Assembly (NCBI GenBank): GCA_002412595.1 | Contig: DHVJ01000045.1 | Span: forward strand, 1 to 45,754 | DNA from: Anaerolineaceae bacterium UBA5211 | Lineage (GTDB): Bacteria > Chloroflexota > Anaerolineae > Anaerolineales > Anaerolineaceae | Direction of reading: 5' to 3' | Length of the DNA stretch: 45,754 nt | Shown: piece after piece, positions 25,136-32,817 of the stretch | How positions within the stretch are numbered: position 1 is the stretch's first letter | Layout: every line of letters starts with the position of its first letter | Notes under the pieces: generated by a model | What the model was told of the DNA's origin: nothing | The model's input: only the letters and a program-made list of their open reading frames with translations | Databases searched by the model: none | Position numbers and translations under genes: made by a program

Positions 25136-26182
25136 TTAACTTCTCAGGAACTCTTCCAGGGATTCTTTGCTGATACGGTAGGCATTGCCGATCTTCTTAG
25201 CTTTCAGCGTTTTTTCGGCGATAGCCGCCAATACGTCCTCTTCCGAAACCTGAAGGATGCGGGCGGCATCGCTGGGCGTCATCACATCCGGCATGCCGTT
25301 CAAAGCAGCTGCGCCATTGGCTGCGCTGCTGTTTCCACTGGAAACATTTTTCAATGAATCTGAAATGACATTGCCCAATCCCATTCCAGCGCCAATCCCG
25401 GCTGTCAGGCCTGCTCCACCGCTGGGGTTCTGGGCGGCGTCGCGCAGCGCATCCGCTGCCTGAAGTTGGGTATAAGTGGCCATATCCAGCATACCCATAG
25501 CACGTAATTCTTCGGCAGATTTATCCGAAGGTTTCAAGTTGCCAATGTAAAAGGATTTTAAAAGTAAGCCAATGGCAGCAAAATCATCCTGTGCCTTGGC
25601 CCGCACGCCTGCGCCGAGTTCCTCGGTCAAACCGATCAGCTCCACCACTGATTTTGTCCCGGTGGTCTCTCCCAGCAAATCCTGCAGCTTGGAAAGAAGC
25701 ATGATGCGCAGCCGATTTTCAATTTCGTCCGTGGTGTAAGCACCTTTAGCGCCTACCAACTGGGTGACAAATTGCTGAGCATCTTTGATCTGGTAGCTGT
25801 AGCTGCCGAAGCCCTGCAGCAGGGCAACCCCTAATCCCATGCCCGGATTGCGCACGATGATTGGCTGGGGTGTACCCCATTTACGATCTGCGAAATCCTT
25901 GACGGATACGTAATAAACTTCTGCTGTAAATGGCGTGCGGTTGTTAAAAGCTTTCCCAATAAAGTCAATCAGCAGAGGAACATTGGCGGTGGCGATGGTG
26001 TGCCGCCCAGGGCCAAACACATCCAACGCTTTGCCGTCTCGGAAGAATACCGCTTTCTGCGATTCACGCACAATGACCTGTGACCCGATACGTAAATCCG
26101 CCACACCCTGCTCCGGGAAGCGATGCACCAGTTCATCGTCCATCTCATTTGCATATTCAACAACATCAAAAATTCTTGCCAT
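25136..26182 (-). CDS. SPFH-domain protein with C-terminal HTH (excisionase-like) domain
   Basis: A 348-residue protein. Residues 1-235 form an SPFH domain of the YdjI / 'virion core protein' type (GRHTIATANVPLLIDFIG, QGFGSYSYQIKD, GLLLKSFYIGNLKPS). A Gly/Ala/Ser-rich linker follows (about 245-295: GGAGLTAGIGAGMGLG). The last 50 residues (TPSDAARILQVSEEDVLAAI, then GNAYRISKESLEEFL) are a helix-turn-helix of the HTH_17/excisionase type. In related proteins the C-terminus is often a zinc ribbon. It lies 30 bases after its partner gene. Bacillus YdjI acts with PspA-like proteins in envelope stress; a similar membrane-linked role is inference. GGAG precedes the ATG. Confidence 0.85.
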   Translation of the reverse strand: MARIFDVVEYANEMDDELVHRFPEQGVADLRIGSQVIVRESQKAVFFRDGKALDVFGPGRHTIATANVPLLIDFIGKAFNNRTPFTAEVYYVSVKDFADRKWGTPQPIIVRNPGMGLGVALLQGFGSYSYQIKDAQQFVTQLVGAKGAYTTDEIENRLRIMLLSKLQDLLGETTGTKSVVELIGLTEELGAGVRAKAQDDFAAIGLLLKSFYIGNLKPSDKSAEELRAMGMLDMATYTQLQAADALRDAAQNPSGGAGLTAGIGAGMGLGNVISDSLKNVSSGNSSAANGAAALNGMPDVMTPSDAARILQVSEEDVLAAIAEKTLKAKKIGNAYRISKESLEEFLRS

Positions 26183-26212
26183 TTTTTTTCTCTCCTGAAA
26201 TTTAATTGGGAA

Positions 26213-26746
26213 TTACGCGGCAGTATTCGCGGACATGTTTACAATAATTTGACCGCGGCGGTCAAATGCATCCACGCTGTCTTGCGACAGTGTCACCAAA
26301 TGCCGTATCGCGGCCGGCTGACCATCTGTTCCGAAGGATGCTTCCACATTGTCAATCGCGTTGGAAAGCTGTGTGCCGAGCTCCAGCAGCTGTGCGTCGT
26401 ATTTGTAGATTTCGTCAAGCTCTTCCGTATTGACTTTTATGGCATCAAAAAATCCCGCATACCCGTATGATGCCGTACGTACCCGGTCAATAAATTGCCG
26501 TAATTTCAGCGAAGCGGATTCCAGGTCATCAATTTTATCCAATTCTCCATTGGAAATGACCTCACGCTGCAATGCAGAAATGCGGCCCCATAACCGCTCA
26601 AATTCATCCGCCACATTTTCACGTAAAAGTTTATCGGCCGCCCGGCGGTCTTCCCGTTCTACATATCCTTTAAAACCGGGAACCTTCTCAAGAATATTCT
26701 TGAAAAAGTCATGCTCGCCGGTCACTCGCTGCAAAATGTCGTCCAT
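26213..26746 (-). CDS. Hypothetical helical protein paired with the SPFH protein
   Basis: A 177-residue, mostly alpha-helical, acidic protein with no signal peptide, membrane segment or recognised motif. It has charged heptad-like stretches (FKGYVEREDRRAADKLL, ALQREVISNGELDKIDDLE) suggesting a coiled coil or helical bundle. GGAGG sits 6 bases before the ATG. It is the first gene of a two-gene unit with the SPFH-HTH protein, so the two products probably work together. Confidence 0.78.
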   Translation of the reverse strand: MDDILQRVTGEHDFFKNILEKVPGFKGYVEREDRRAADKLLRENVADEFERLWGRISALQREVISNGELDKIDDLESASLKLRQFIDRVRTASYGYAGFFDAIKVNTEELDEIYKYDAQLLELGTQLSNAIDNVEASFGTDGQPAAIRHLVTLSQDSVDAFDRRGQIIVNMSANTAA

Positions 26747-26777
26747 ATTTTTCCTCCAAATCCACTATTTCATATAT

Positions 26778-26809
26778 TAAGATTATAGCGAAAATCTTAT
26801 CAAACACAA
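26778..26809 (-). promoter_or_regulatory. Promoter of the helical protein-SPFH operon with a 7-bp inverted repeat
   Basis: On the minus strand TTGTGT (26809-26804), 16 bases, TATAAT (26787-26782). TAAGATT (26778-26784) and AATCTTA (26793-26799) form a perfect inverted repeat with 8-base spacer over the -10. It is a possible operator, perhaps for the HTH domain of the SPFH protein. Confidence 0.5.
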
Positions 26810-26868
26810 TTTAACTTAGCGGTTATTGAATGCTTCTATGTAAGATTTACGTAAAAAAATTAAAATAG

Positions 26869-26898
26869 TTGCATATCCTTTCCTGTTTGATATATACT
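26869..26898 (+). promoter_or_regulatory. Promoter of the Flp-like pilin gene
   Basis: TTGCAT (26869-26874), 18 bases, TATACT (26893-26898), with the ATG 35 bases further on. Confidence 0.6.
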
Positions 26899-26933
26899 GA
26901 AAAAAAAACGATGAGATGAAAGGAGTAATTTCA

Positions 26934-27083
26934 ATGCAATCTCCCCACCAATACAAGCCAGGTCAGGGAATTATTGAGTATTTTTTGATTATAGTCATCG
27001 TTATTTTATTTGTCATGATTGTCGCCAAGCTATTCGGCCCGGCGATTAACAATTTTATACAGGAATCGCTTCAAAACGTATAA
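26934..27083 (+). CDS. Flp/Fap-type (type IVb) pilin-like peptide
   Basis: A 49-residue gene. The protein has a short hydrophilic leader (residues 1-10, ending KPG), then QGIIEY and an uninterrupted hydrophobic helix to about residue 32, then LFGPAINNFIQ. The leader Gly10 followed by Glu at mature position +5 and Tyr at +6 is the G-x-x-x-x-E-Y processing motif of Flp prepilins, and LFGPxIxN is typical of their C-terminal part. AGGAG lies 8 bases before the ATG and a promoter is present. No tad/cpa assembly gene is nearby. It could be a pilin, a pseudopilin or a small membrane peptide. Confidence 0.8.
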   Translation: MQSPHQYKPGQGIIEYFLIIVIVILFVMIVAKLFGPAINNFIQESLQNV

Positions 27084-27130
27084 CCTATATTTCAGGCACT
27101 TCTCACGTTCCAAAAGAAAGGCCACGGGAA

Positions 27131-27901
27131 ATGCTTAAATCGAAATCAAGCACTTATATATCCTTAAAAACAAAGGGGGTATTATGGAAAGCGCTTGATT
27201 GGATTTACCCGCCATTCTGCTGCAATTGCAATCAAATCGGCCAGGAAATCTGTCCTGCATGTTGGGATTCGCTTATTATGCTTTCTGGTCAGATCACCTG
27301 CGACCGCTGCGGCAAGCTAATCGTAAAAGGATCCCTCTGCCCGGATTGCGAAAAGAATCCCCCGGTATTTAATCAATTAAAATCCTGGGGACTTTATGAA
27401 GGACCTCTTCGCAGTATAGTCACCGGTATTAAATTCCAACGGAAATTGGGGCTGATTCCCTATCTGATTGAACCACTAAGCCAGGCAATTATCGCCTGGG
27501 GGCCAGTCGTGGATTGGATAAGTGCGGTTCCCTTAGGACACCAGCGACAGCGTGAGCGCGGCTATAACCAATCCGAATTGATTGCTCGAAAGATTGCCGT
27601 AAGGCTGGATATCCCTTATTCTGACCGCGTTCTCACACGCATACGGGAAACGCATACACAGGTTGGTCTTAACGCTGTCGAACGCCAGCAAAATATGATG
27701 GATGCCTTCAGCGCTGATCCGGATTTATGCCAGCAGCAATCTTGCCTTTTAATCGATGACATCGCCACTACCGGCGCCACCTTGAATGCTTGCGCAAAAG
27801 CCCTGCGTTCGGCAGGCATAGAAAAGGTTTACTGTTTCACTGTAGCACGCACCAGTCTCCACCCTAATTCAAATCCAATAAGTATGGAGGTAAATAAATG
27901 A
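27131..27901 (+). CDS. comF: ComF-family phosphoribosyltransferase-like protein
   Basis: A 256-residue protein with an N-terminal zinc-ribbon region (CNCNQ, CPACW, CDRCG, CPDC; residues about 31-75) and a C-terminal phosphoribosyltransferase domain. The latter has the PRPP loop SCLLIDDIATTGATLN and the family motif RGYNQSELIARKIA. ComF proteins are needed for DNA uptake in competent bacteria and are linked to genome maintenance elsewhere. Its last codons overlap hpf by 4 bases (ATGA). The Flp-like pilin gene lies 48 bases upstream, which is suggestive for a DNA-uptake theme but unproven. Confidence 0.9.
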   Translation: MLKSKSSTYISLKTKGVLWKALDWIYPPFCCNCNQIGQEICPACWDSLIMLSGQITCDRCGKLIVKGSLCPDCEKNPPVFNQLKSWGLYEGPLRSIVTGIKFQRKLGLIPYLIEPLSQAIIAWGPVVDWISAVPLGHQRQRERGYNQSELIARKIAVRLDIPYSDRVLTRIRETHTQVGLNAVERQQNMMDAFSADPDLCQQQSCLLIDDIATTGATLNACAKALRSAGIEKVYCFTVARTSLHPNSNPISMEVNK

Positions 27902-28455
27902 ACGACAAAGTAGATATTTTCGTGAAGAATATGGATCTCTCCGATGAAACCAAGGAATATATCGGAAAAAAGATTCCTCGTCTGGAACGTTACCTGGATC
28001 AAATTGACGAAACACGTATTGACCTGGCCTATGTCAAGACAGCGCGCGAAGCGGACTGCCGCTTTGTGGCGCAAATTACCCTGCGCGGGCGGGGTTTCAT
28101 CCTGCGTGCTGAAGAACGCGCTAACGAGATTAAACCGGCTATCGATATGGTCATGGATAAAATCGAACGGCAGATTGAGCGCTACAAAGGAAAAAAATAC
28201 CACAACCGCCCAACTTCACCTACGGCAGAAGATCTCATGATGCAAGAAGAAGAGATGGAAGAGGCACGGCCTTTGATCGCTCGCCGGAAAACTTTTACCC
28301 TGGCCCCTATGGATGAAATGGAAGCTATCGAGCAAATGAACCTGCTGGGGCATGAAGATTTCTTTATCTTTTATAATGCTCAAACCAGTTCCATCAGTGT
28401 CCTTTACAAACGGCGCGATGGCACTTACGGCATTATCCAGCCTGAACTTGGCTAG
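27898..28455 (+). CDS. hpf: Ribosome hibernation promoting factor, long form
   Basis: A 185-residue HPF/YfiA protein. The N-terminal domain (1-95) has the beta-alpha-beta-beta-beta-alpha pattern that binds the 30S decoding site. A charged linker (MMQEEEMEEARPLIARRK) leads to the C-terminal dimerisation domain (about 130-185: MDEMEAIEQMNLLGHEDFFI, ending in GTYGIIQP). The long form makes 100S ribosome dimers in stationary phase. GGAGG sits 6 bases before the ATG, and translation overlaps comF. A terminator follows directly. Confidence 0.95.
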   Translation: MNDKVDIFVKNMDLSDETKEYIGKKIPRLERYLDQIDETRIDLAYVKTAREADCRFVAQITLRGRGFILRAEERANEIKPAIDMVMDKIERQIERYKGKKYHNRPTSPTAEDLMMQEEEMEEARPLIARRKTFTLAPMDEMEAIEQMNLLGHEDFFIFYNAQTSSISVLYKRRDGTYGIIQPELG

Positions 28456-28469
28456 GTTTTTAGAAATAC

Positions 28470-28499
28470 AAAGGCGGAGGAATCATCATCCGCCTTTTC
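28470..28499 (+). terminator. Terminator of comF-hpf
   Basis: AAAGGCGGA (28470-28478) and TCCGCCTTT (28489-28497) make a 9-bp stem followed by T and C residues, 14 bases after the hpf stop codon. Confidence 0.88.
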
Positions 28500-28500
28500 C

Positions 28501-28530
28501 TTGCCTGTTAGCATACCTCTAGACTATAAT
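28501..28530 (+). promoter_or_regulatory. Promoter of efp
   Basis: TTGCCT (28501-28506), 18 bases, TATAAT (28525-28530), 33 bases before the efp ATG; AAGGA is the ribosome binding site. Confidence 0.65.
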
Positions 28531-28563
28531 ACAACCGTTAATTTACGTTAAAGGACAGAATAT

Positions 28564-29127
28564 ATGATTGATGTTAATGAATTAAGAAAAGGCGTTACTT
28601 TCGACCTGGATGACCAGCTCTTCAAAGTGCTTGACTACCATCACAACAAACCTGGACGAGGTGCGGCTACCATCCGCATCAAAGCTCGTAATTTACGCAC
28701 CGGCGCCACCATTGAAAAAACCTTTGGTTCAGGGGAGCGCGTTCAGGATGTCCGCTTGGATTACCATAACGTGCAATTTTTATATTCAGATGGTGACCTT
28801 TACTACTTTATGGATATGCAAACCTTTGAACAGCCGGCCATCCAGAGAAGTGTCATCGGGGATGCCGCTATCTTCCTCAAGGAAGGCGTGGAAGTAAAAC
28901 TGACTTTGTATGATAACGAACCTTTGGATGTTGAGCTGCCGACCAATGTAGATCTTTTGGTCGTAAAGGCTGAGAACGCGGTACGTGGAGATACTGCCAC
29001 GGGTGTGACCAAGAAGGTCGTTGTTGAAACCGGAGCAGAGGTCAATACACCTAACTTCGTAGAGGAAGGCGATATCATCCGGGTTAATACTGATTCGGGG
29101 GACTACGTAACCCGCGTACAGGAATAG
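28564..29127 (+). CDS. efp: Elongation factor P
   Basis: A 187-residue EF-P that helps ribosomes through polyproline stretches. Three beta-barrel domains are in normal order, ending RVNTDSGDYVTRVQE. The loop that reaches the peptidyl-transferase centre reads NKPGRGAA, with Arg32 at the tip where E. coli has the beta-lysylated Lys34. Arginine at this site is rhamnosylated by EarP in some proteobacteria; no EarP gene is in the window. It stands alone between two terminators. Confidence 0.96.
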   Translation: MIDVNELRKGVTFDLDDQLFKVLDYHHNKPGRGAATIRIKARNLRTGATIEKTFGSGERVQDVRLDYHNVQFLYSDGDLYYFMDMQTFEQPAIQRSVIGDAAIFLKEGVEVKLTLYDNEPLDVELPTNVDLLVVKAENAVRGDTATGVTKKVVVETGAEVNTPNFVEEGDIIRVNTDSGDYVTRVQE

Positions 29128-29131
29128 GACT

Positions 29132-29160
29132 AAAAAACCGCTTCCCCAGCGGTTTTTCTT
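29132..29160 (+). terminator. Terminator of efp
   Basis: AAAACCGCT (29134-29142), loop TCCCC, AGCGGTTTT (29148-29156), followed by TCTTT. Confidence 0.9.
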
Positions 29161-29216
29161 TATCAGTATAAGAAAATTCTATAAAAGATGTGCCGCCGGT
29201 TTCTCAGGGGATTGGT

Positions 29217-29225
29217 TGGTATAAT
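29217..29225 (+). promoter_or_regulatory. Extended -10 promoter of ftsH
   Basis: TGG followed by TATAAT (29220-29225), a TG-N extended -10 element, 37 bases before the GTG start of ftsH. Confidence 0.6.
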
Positions 29226-29262
29226 TCTTTGCACATAAATAGAATTATTTTTGGAGGATTAC

Positions 29263-31119
29263 GTGAAACCAAGTGGACAAACCAATTTTGTCTATTTTCT
29301 AATTCTCATCGCATTAGTTGCGATGATTTTTATGAATATCAATCAGGATAGTGCTCAGTCAGTCATGTCGATTAATAAACTGGCCGATCAGATCACCCAG
29401 GGAAATGTTTCAAAAATTGTGGAAGACGAAAACAACCTGGTTGTAACCCTGAAAGATGGTTCAGATACTATTGCGACCAAGGAATCCGGCGCTACGTTGG
29501 TTGAACAATTACGAAGTTATGGTGTTACCGCTGAAGACCTGAACCATTCCAATATTTCCATTGAAGTCAAGCAGCCCAGTGAATGGGGCGCGATTATTTC
29601 CTTTTTAGGATACGTCCTGCCCTTTATTTTAGTGGGTGCGGCTTTCTTCTTCATCTTCCGCCAGGCGCAAGGCAGCAACAACGCCGCCATGTCTTTCGGG
29701 AAATCCCGCGCGCGTATGTTCTCCGGCGACCAGCCGAAAGTAACCTTCGCAGACGTGGCCGGTGTGGATGAGGCTAAGGAAGAGCTTCAGGAAGTTGTTG
29801 AATTCCTGCGCGAACCGCAGAAATTCATCGCCCTTGGCGCTCGCATCCCCAAAGGCGTCCTGTTGGTAGGCCCTCCCGGAGGCGGTAAAACCCTATTGGC
29901 CAAAGCCGTATCCGGCGAAGCTGGCGTGCCTTTCTTCTCCATTTCCGGTTCGGAATTTGTGGAAATGTTCGTGGGCGTCGGCGCCAGCCGTGTGCGTGAC
30001 CTGTTCGACCAGGCTAAGAAGCATTCCCCCTGCATCATTTTCATTGATGAAATCGACGCAGTCGGCCGTCACCGTGGTGCTGGTTTGGGCGGCTCGCATG
30101 ACGAGCGTGAACAAACCCTCAACCAGATGTTGGTCGAAATGGACGGCTTTGACACGGATACCAATGTCATCATCATGGCCGCCACCAACCGCCCTGATAT
30201 CCTCGATCCTGCTTTGCTGCGCCCCGGCCGCTTTGACCGCCGCGTCGTGCTGGACCGCCCGGATATGCGCGGACGACAAGCTATTCTGAATGTTCACATT
30301 AAGGGTAAACCGCTAGCACCGGAAGTCGATCTAACGGTTCTGGCCAAATCCACACCCGGTTTTGTCGGAGCTGACTTGGAAAACCTGGTCAACGAAGCCG
30401 CAATCCTGGCAGCCCGACGTAATAAAAAACAAATCGGACAGTCGGAATTTGAAGAAGCCATTGAACGGGTTATCGCCGGTCCGGAACGCAAGAGCCGCCT
30501 GATCAACGAAGATGAAAAACGTATCATCGCCTATCATGAAGCCGGGCACGCCATCGTCATCGCTTCCCTGGCGGAAGCCGATATGGTGCAAAAAATTTCC
30601 ATCGTGTCCCGCGGCATGGCTGCCGGCTATACCATTGCACTGCCGGAAGATGATCGTACCTTGATGTCCAAGAAGAAAATGATGGCCGAAATGATTGGCC
30701 TGCTGGGCGGGCGTGCCTCTGAGGAAATCGTCTTCAATGACATCACCTCGGGTGCCTCCAACGACATCGAAAATGTCACCAAGCTGGCCCGCAAGATGGT
30801 CACCCGCCTGGGTATGAGCCCGGAACTTGGACCCATGGTTTATGGGCAAAAAGACGAGCTTGTTTTTCTCGGACGCGAAATCAGCGAACAGCGCGATTAT
30901 TCGGAAGCTGTGGCTGAAACAATTGACGCTGAGGTCCAGAAATTGGTTACGAGTGCTTATAAGAGTGCCAAGGAAATTCTGACCAAATACCGCAGCAAGT
31001 TGGATGAAGTTGCCAACCGGCTGCTGGAAGTGGAAACACTCTCCCGCGAAGATTTCGAAAACATCTTCTCCCCGCCAGTTAAAAAGAACCAGGGCATTCC
31101 GAAAATGGCAACCGAATAA
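29263..31119 (+). CDS. ftsH: ATP-dependent zinc metalloprotease FtsH
   Basis: A 618-residue membrane AAA+ protease. Transmembrane helices lie at about 9-26 and 111-133, flanking a short extracytoplasmic domain. Walker A is GPPGGGKT (203-210; most FtsH have GPPGTGKT), Walker B IIFIDEID (258-265), the second region of homology ATNRPDILDPALLRPGRFDR, and the zinc site HEAGH (425-429). The GTG at 29263 is chosen because GGAGG ends 5 bases upstream; an upstream in-frame TTG at 29251 overlaps that Shine-Dalgarno and cannot be the start. It degrades unfolded and regulatory membrane and soluble proteins. Confidence 0.96.
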   Translation: MKPSGQTNFVYFLILIALVAMIFMNINQDSAQSVMSINKLADQITQGNVSKIVEDENNLVVTLKDGSDTIATKESGATLVEQLRSYGVTAEDLNHSNISIEVKQPSEWGAIISFLGYVLPFILVGAAFFFIFRQAQGSNNAAMSFGKSRARMFSGDQPKVTFADVAGVDEAKEELQEVVEFLREPQKFIALGARIPKGVLLVGPPGGGKTLLAKAVSGEAGVPFFSISGSEFVEMFVGVGASRVRDLFDQAKKHSPCIIFIDEIDAVGRHRGAGLGGSHDEREQTLNQMLVEMDGFDTDTNVIIMAATNRPDILDPALLRPGRFDRRVVLDRPDMRGRQAILNVHIKGKPLAPEVDLTVLAKSTPGFVGADLENLVNEAAILAARRNKKQIGQSEFEEAIERVIAGPERKSRLINEDEKRIIAYHEAGHAIVIASLAEADMVQKISIVSRGMAAGYTIALPEDDRTLMSKKKMMAEMIGLLGGRASEEIVFNDITSGASNDIENVTKLARKMVTRLGMSPELGPMVYGQKDELVFLGREISEQRDYSEAVAETIDAEVQKLVTSAYKSAKEILTKYRSKLDEVANRLLEVETLSREDFENIFSPPVKKNQGIPKMATE

Positions 31120-31129
31120 CATAAACATC

Positions 31130-31158
31130 AAGACCCGCTTGAAAGCGGGTCTTTTTTT
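31130..31158 (+). terminator. Terminator of ftsH
   Basis: AGACCCGCTT, loop GA, AAGCGGGTCT then a run of T, 12 bases after the stop codon. Very strong. Confidence 0.93.
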
Positions 31159-31185
31159 GATTTCTCTTTCAAGCATGTCGGTATC

Positions 31186-31950
31186 TTAATCAATAATCCA
31201 TACCTTTTCGCCCCCCATGTCCGCCCGCCCACTCAAGCGCAGCGCTTGTTGCCGCATCCAGTCACGCATATTGGCTTCGGTTTCAAACAACGAAGGAATC
31301 TGCGATTGGTAGCAATGTAGCGCTTCAATTTTTATATCAAGCTGCTCCAGGTGGAAGAGCATAATCTCGCTGTCCATTTTGGGTATTGAAGCAAGACGTG
31401 CACTGAGATAATCTTCACGTAGTGCGTACGGAAGATCTTCATAAAATTTAACACAATATTCATTTTGATGCAGCAGCACACCAATATCATAAGTCAGTAC
31501 ATGGTCGATGTGCCCCCCTATGCCCAGCGGCGCGGAAATCTCAAATTTTTCCTTTGAAAACATGCCGCTGAGCCTTGAAAAATAGGCGCTTACCAGAGCA
31601 TTATCTTCCGGATTGCGCTCACCCTGGATATCTTCCATGCTGGAATATAACCAATCCCCCTGCATGCTTTGGCGGTAGATCAGGTCACGCGCATCTCCGA
31701 TAATTTGCTGGGCGCCGATTAACTCCAGGGCCCGGCGGTCTTCTTCCAAACGCAGCGCGGTGATGTCTTCCGGGTCGCCCCAGCCTTCATGCAAACGTTG
31801 CGCCGCCGGTGAGAGCGGCCCATGATATGGCGCGCAAAACAGATTGTAAACCAGTACACTTTGTCCGGCCTTGACTTTCTCCGCCATCATCCCGCCCAGT
31901 GAAAGCACTGCATCATCCAAATGAGGTGAGAGAACCAATATTGTCTTCAT
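31186..31950 (-). CDS. PIG-L family deacetylase
   Basis: A 254-residue zinc deacetylase of the PIG-L/LmbE superfamily. Both metal motifs are visible: SPHLDDAVLS at the N-terminus (residues 8-17) and GGHIDHVLT in the middle. An AGGAG lies 7 bases before the ATG at 31950 but only 1 base before the ATG at 31956, so 31950 is taken as the start. The substrate is unknown; the family acts on GlcNAc-containing lipids, mycothiol and bacillithiol precursors and antibiotics. It is alone on its strand, converging with ftsH. Confidence 0.85.
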   Translation of the reverse strand: MKTILVLSPHLDDAVLSLGGMMAEKVKAGQSVLVYNLFCAPYHGPLSPAAQRLHEGWGDPEDITALRLEEDRRALELIGAQQIIGDARDLIYRQSMQGDWLYSSMEDIQGERNPEDNALVSAYFSRLSGMFSKEKFEISAPLGIGGHIDHVLTYDIGVLLHQNEYCVKFYEDLPYALREDYLSARLASIPKMDSEIMLFHLEQLDIKIEALHCYQSQIPSLFETEANMRDWMRQQALRLSGRADMGGEKVWIID

Positions 31951-32364
31951 AACCATTCTCCTGAACCCTAATTATAAATAAGAATTTAATTTCGGCGTCC
32001 TAATCACTCTTTATTGCCGGTAAGACGATTTAATATTCCAACAAAACCCTGCCTAAAAATGCTTCAGATGCACAGGTGGATCTATCCAGCTTTATGGAAC
32101 TGCCTGACTGCTACTAATACAGAAAATCAGTGATCTTGTTTTTTTTACGATAGTTTTTTTACGATAGTTTCCTTAATCGCAAGAGCAATAATCTTTCTAT
32201 TCGGAAAACTACGCGAAGATTTATTTTAATAAACTATTATGTAGTAAAATATATTCCGTAAATCTTGTTTCTATACATCAGGTTTTTATGAATTCGTTCT
32301 AAAGTGAGTGGAAAAGTCGTATCTAATTCAGAAATAAGACAATAAAATAGTGGGAGTAAATATT
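31951..32364. other. Intergenic region, A+T-rich, with a short tandem repeat
   Basis: About 410 bases between the divergent PIG-L and zinc-ribbon genes. It contains a two-copy 14-base repeat (32140-32167) and presumably promoters for both flanking genes; TATAAT occurs near the PIG-L start on the minus strand, without a good -35. No protein remnant was recognised. Confidence 0.6.
32140..32167. repeat. Two tandem copies of a 14-base unit
   Basis: TTTTTTTACGATAG occurs at 32140-32153 and again at 32154-32167, directly adjoining. Probably replication slippage. Confidence 0.75.
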
Positions 32365-32598
32365 ATGGGATTAATTATCTGTCCAGATTGCGGTAAAGAA
32401 ATTTCAACATCTGCTGAAGCCTGTCCTTTTTGCGGGAAACCTATGTCCACGCAAATAAAATGCCCAAATTGCAAATCGACAAAAATTGAAAAAATAAGCG
32501 GGCTAAGTAAAGCCGGCTCGGTTGCTCTTTTTGGGGTTTTTGCGATGGGGAAAGTCAGCAAAACGTACCACTGCAAAGAGTGCGGCTATAAGTGGTAG
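32365..32598 (+). CDS. Small double zinc-ribbon protein
   Basis: A 77-residue protein. The N-terminal zinc ribbon uses CPDCG and CPFCG (residues 6-25); the second uses CPNCKS and, at the C-terminus, YHCKECGYKW. Between the second pair lies a Gly/Ala-rich, mildly hydrophobic stretch (SKAGSVALFGVFAMG). GGGAG lies 8 bases before the ATG; an in-frame GTG at 32350 is at the Shine-Dalgarno itself and is rejected as start. The arrangement is widespread in small bacterial proteins of unknown function. Confidence 0.75.
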   Translation: MGLIICPDCGKEISTSAEACPFCGKPMSTQIKCPNCKSTKIEKISGLSKAGSVALFGVFAMGKVSKTYHCKECGYKW

Positions 32599-32760
32599 TT
32601 TTATAATTCTCTCTAAAATATTCTACAAGATCGAATCATTCAGGTATGCTTTAAATTCCCGCTAATATTAGCGTGGTAAATTTGCTTGCATTATTTTTAT
32701 ACTTTAGAAAAAGCAATTTCTTTTTATTGCAAAGTATAGTTACAATCATATCAGTATAGT

Positions 32761-32790
32761 AAAAGGTTAAATTGAAAAATAACCTTTTTT
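32761..32790. terminator. Bidirectional terminator between zinc-ribbon and AlbA_2 genes
   Basis: AAAAGGTTA (32761-32769) and TAACCTTTT (32780-32788) with an A/T-rich loop; T run on the plus side. It lies 27 bases downstream of the AlbA_2 gene on the minus strand (TTTTAC follows) and 160 bases after the zinc-ribbon gene. Confidence 0.65.
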
Positions 32791-32817
32791 GTATTCCATA
32801 TTGAACCATGCAGCGAT

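Noticed and set aside
32350..32364. GTG start of the zinc-ribbon protein at 32350
   Set aside because: GGGAG, the likely Shine-Dalgarno for the ATG at 32365, lies immediately after this codon.
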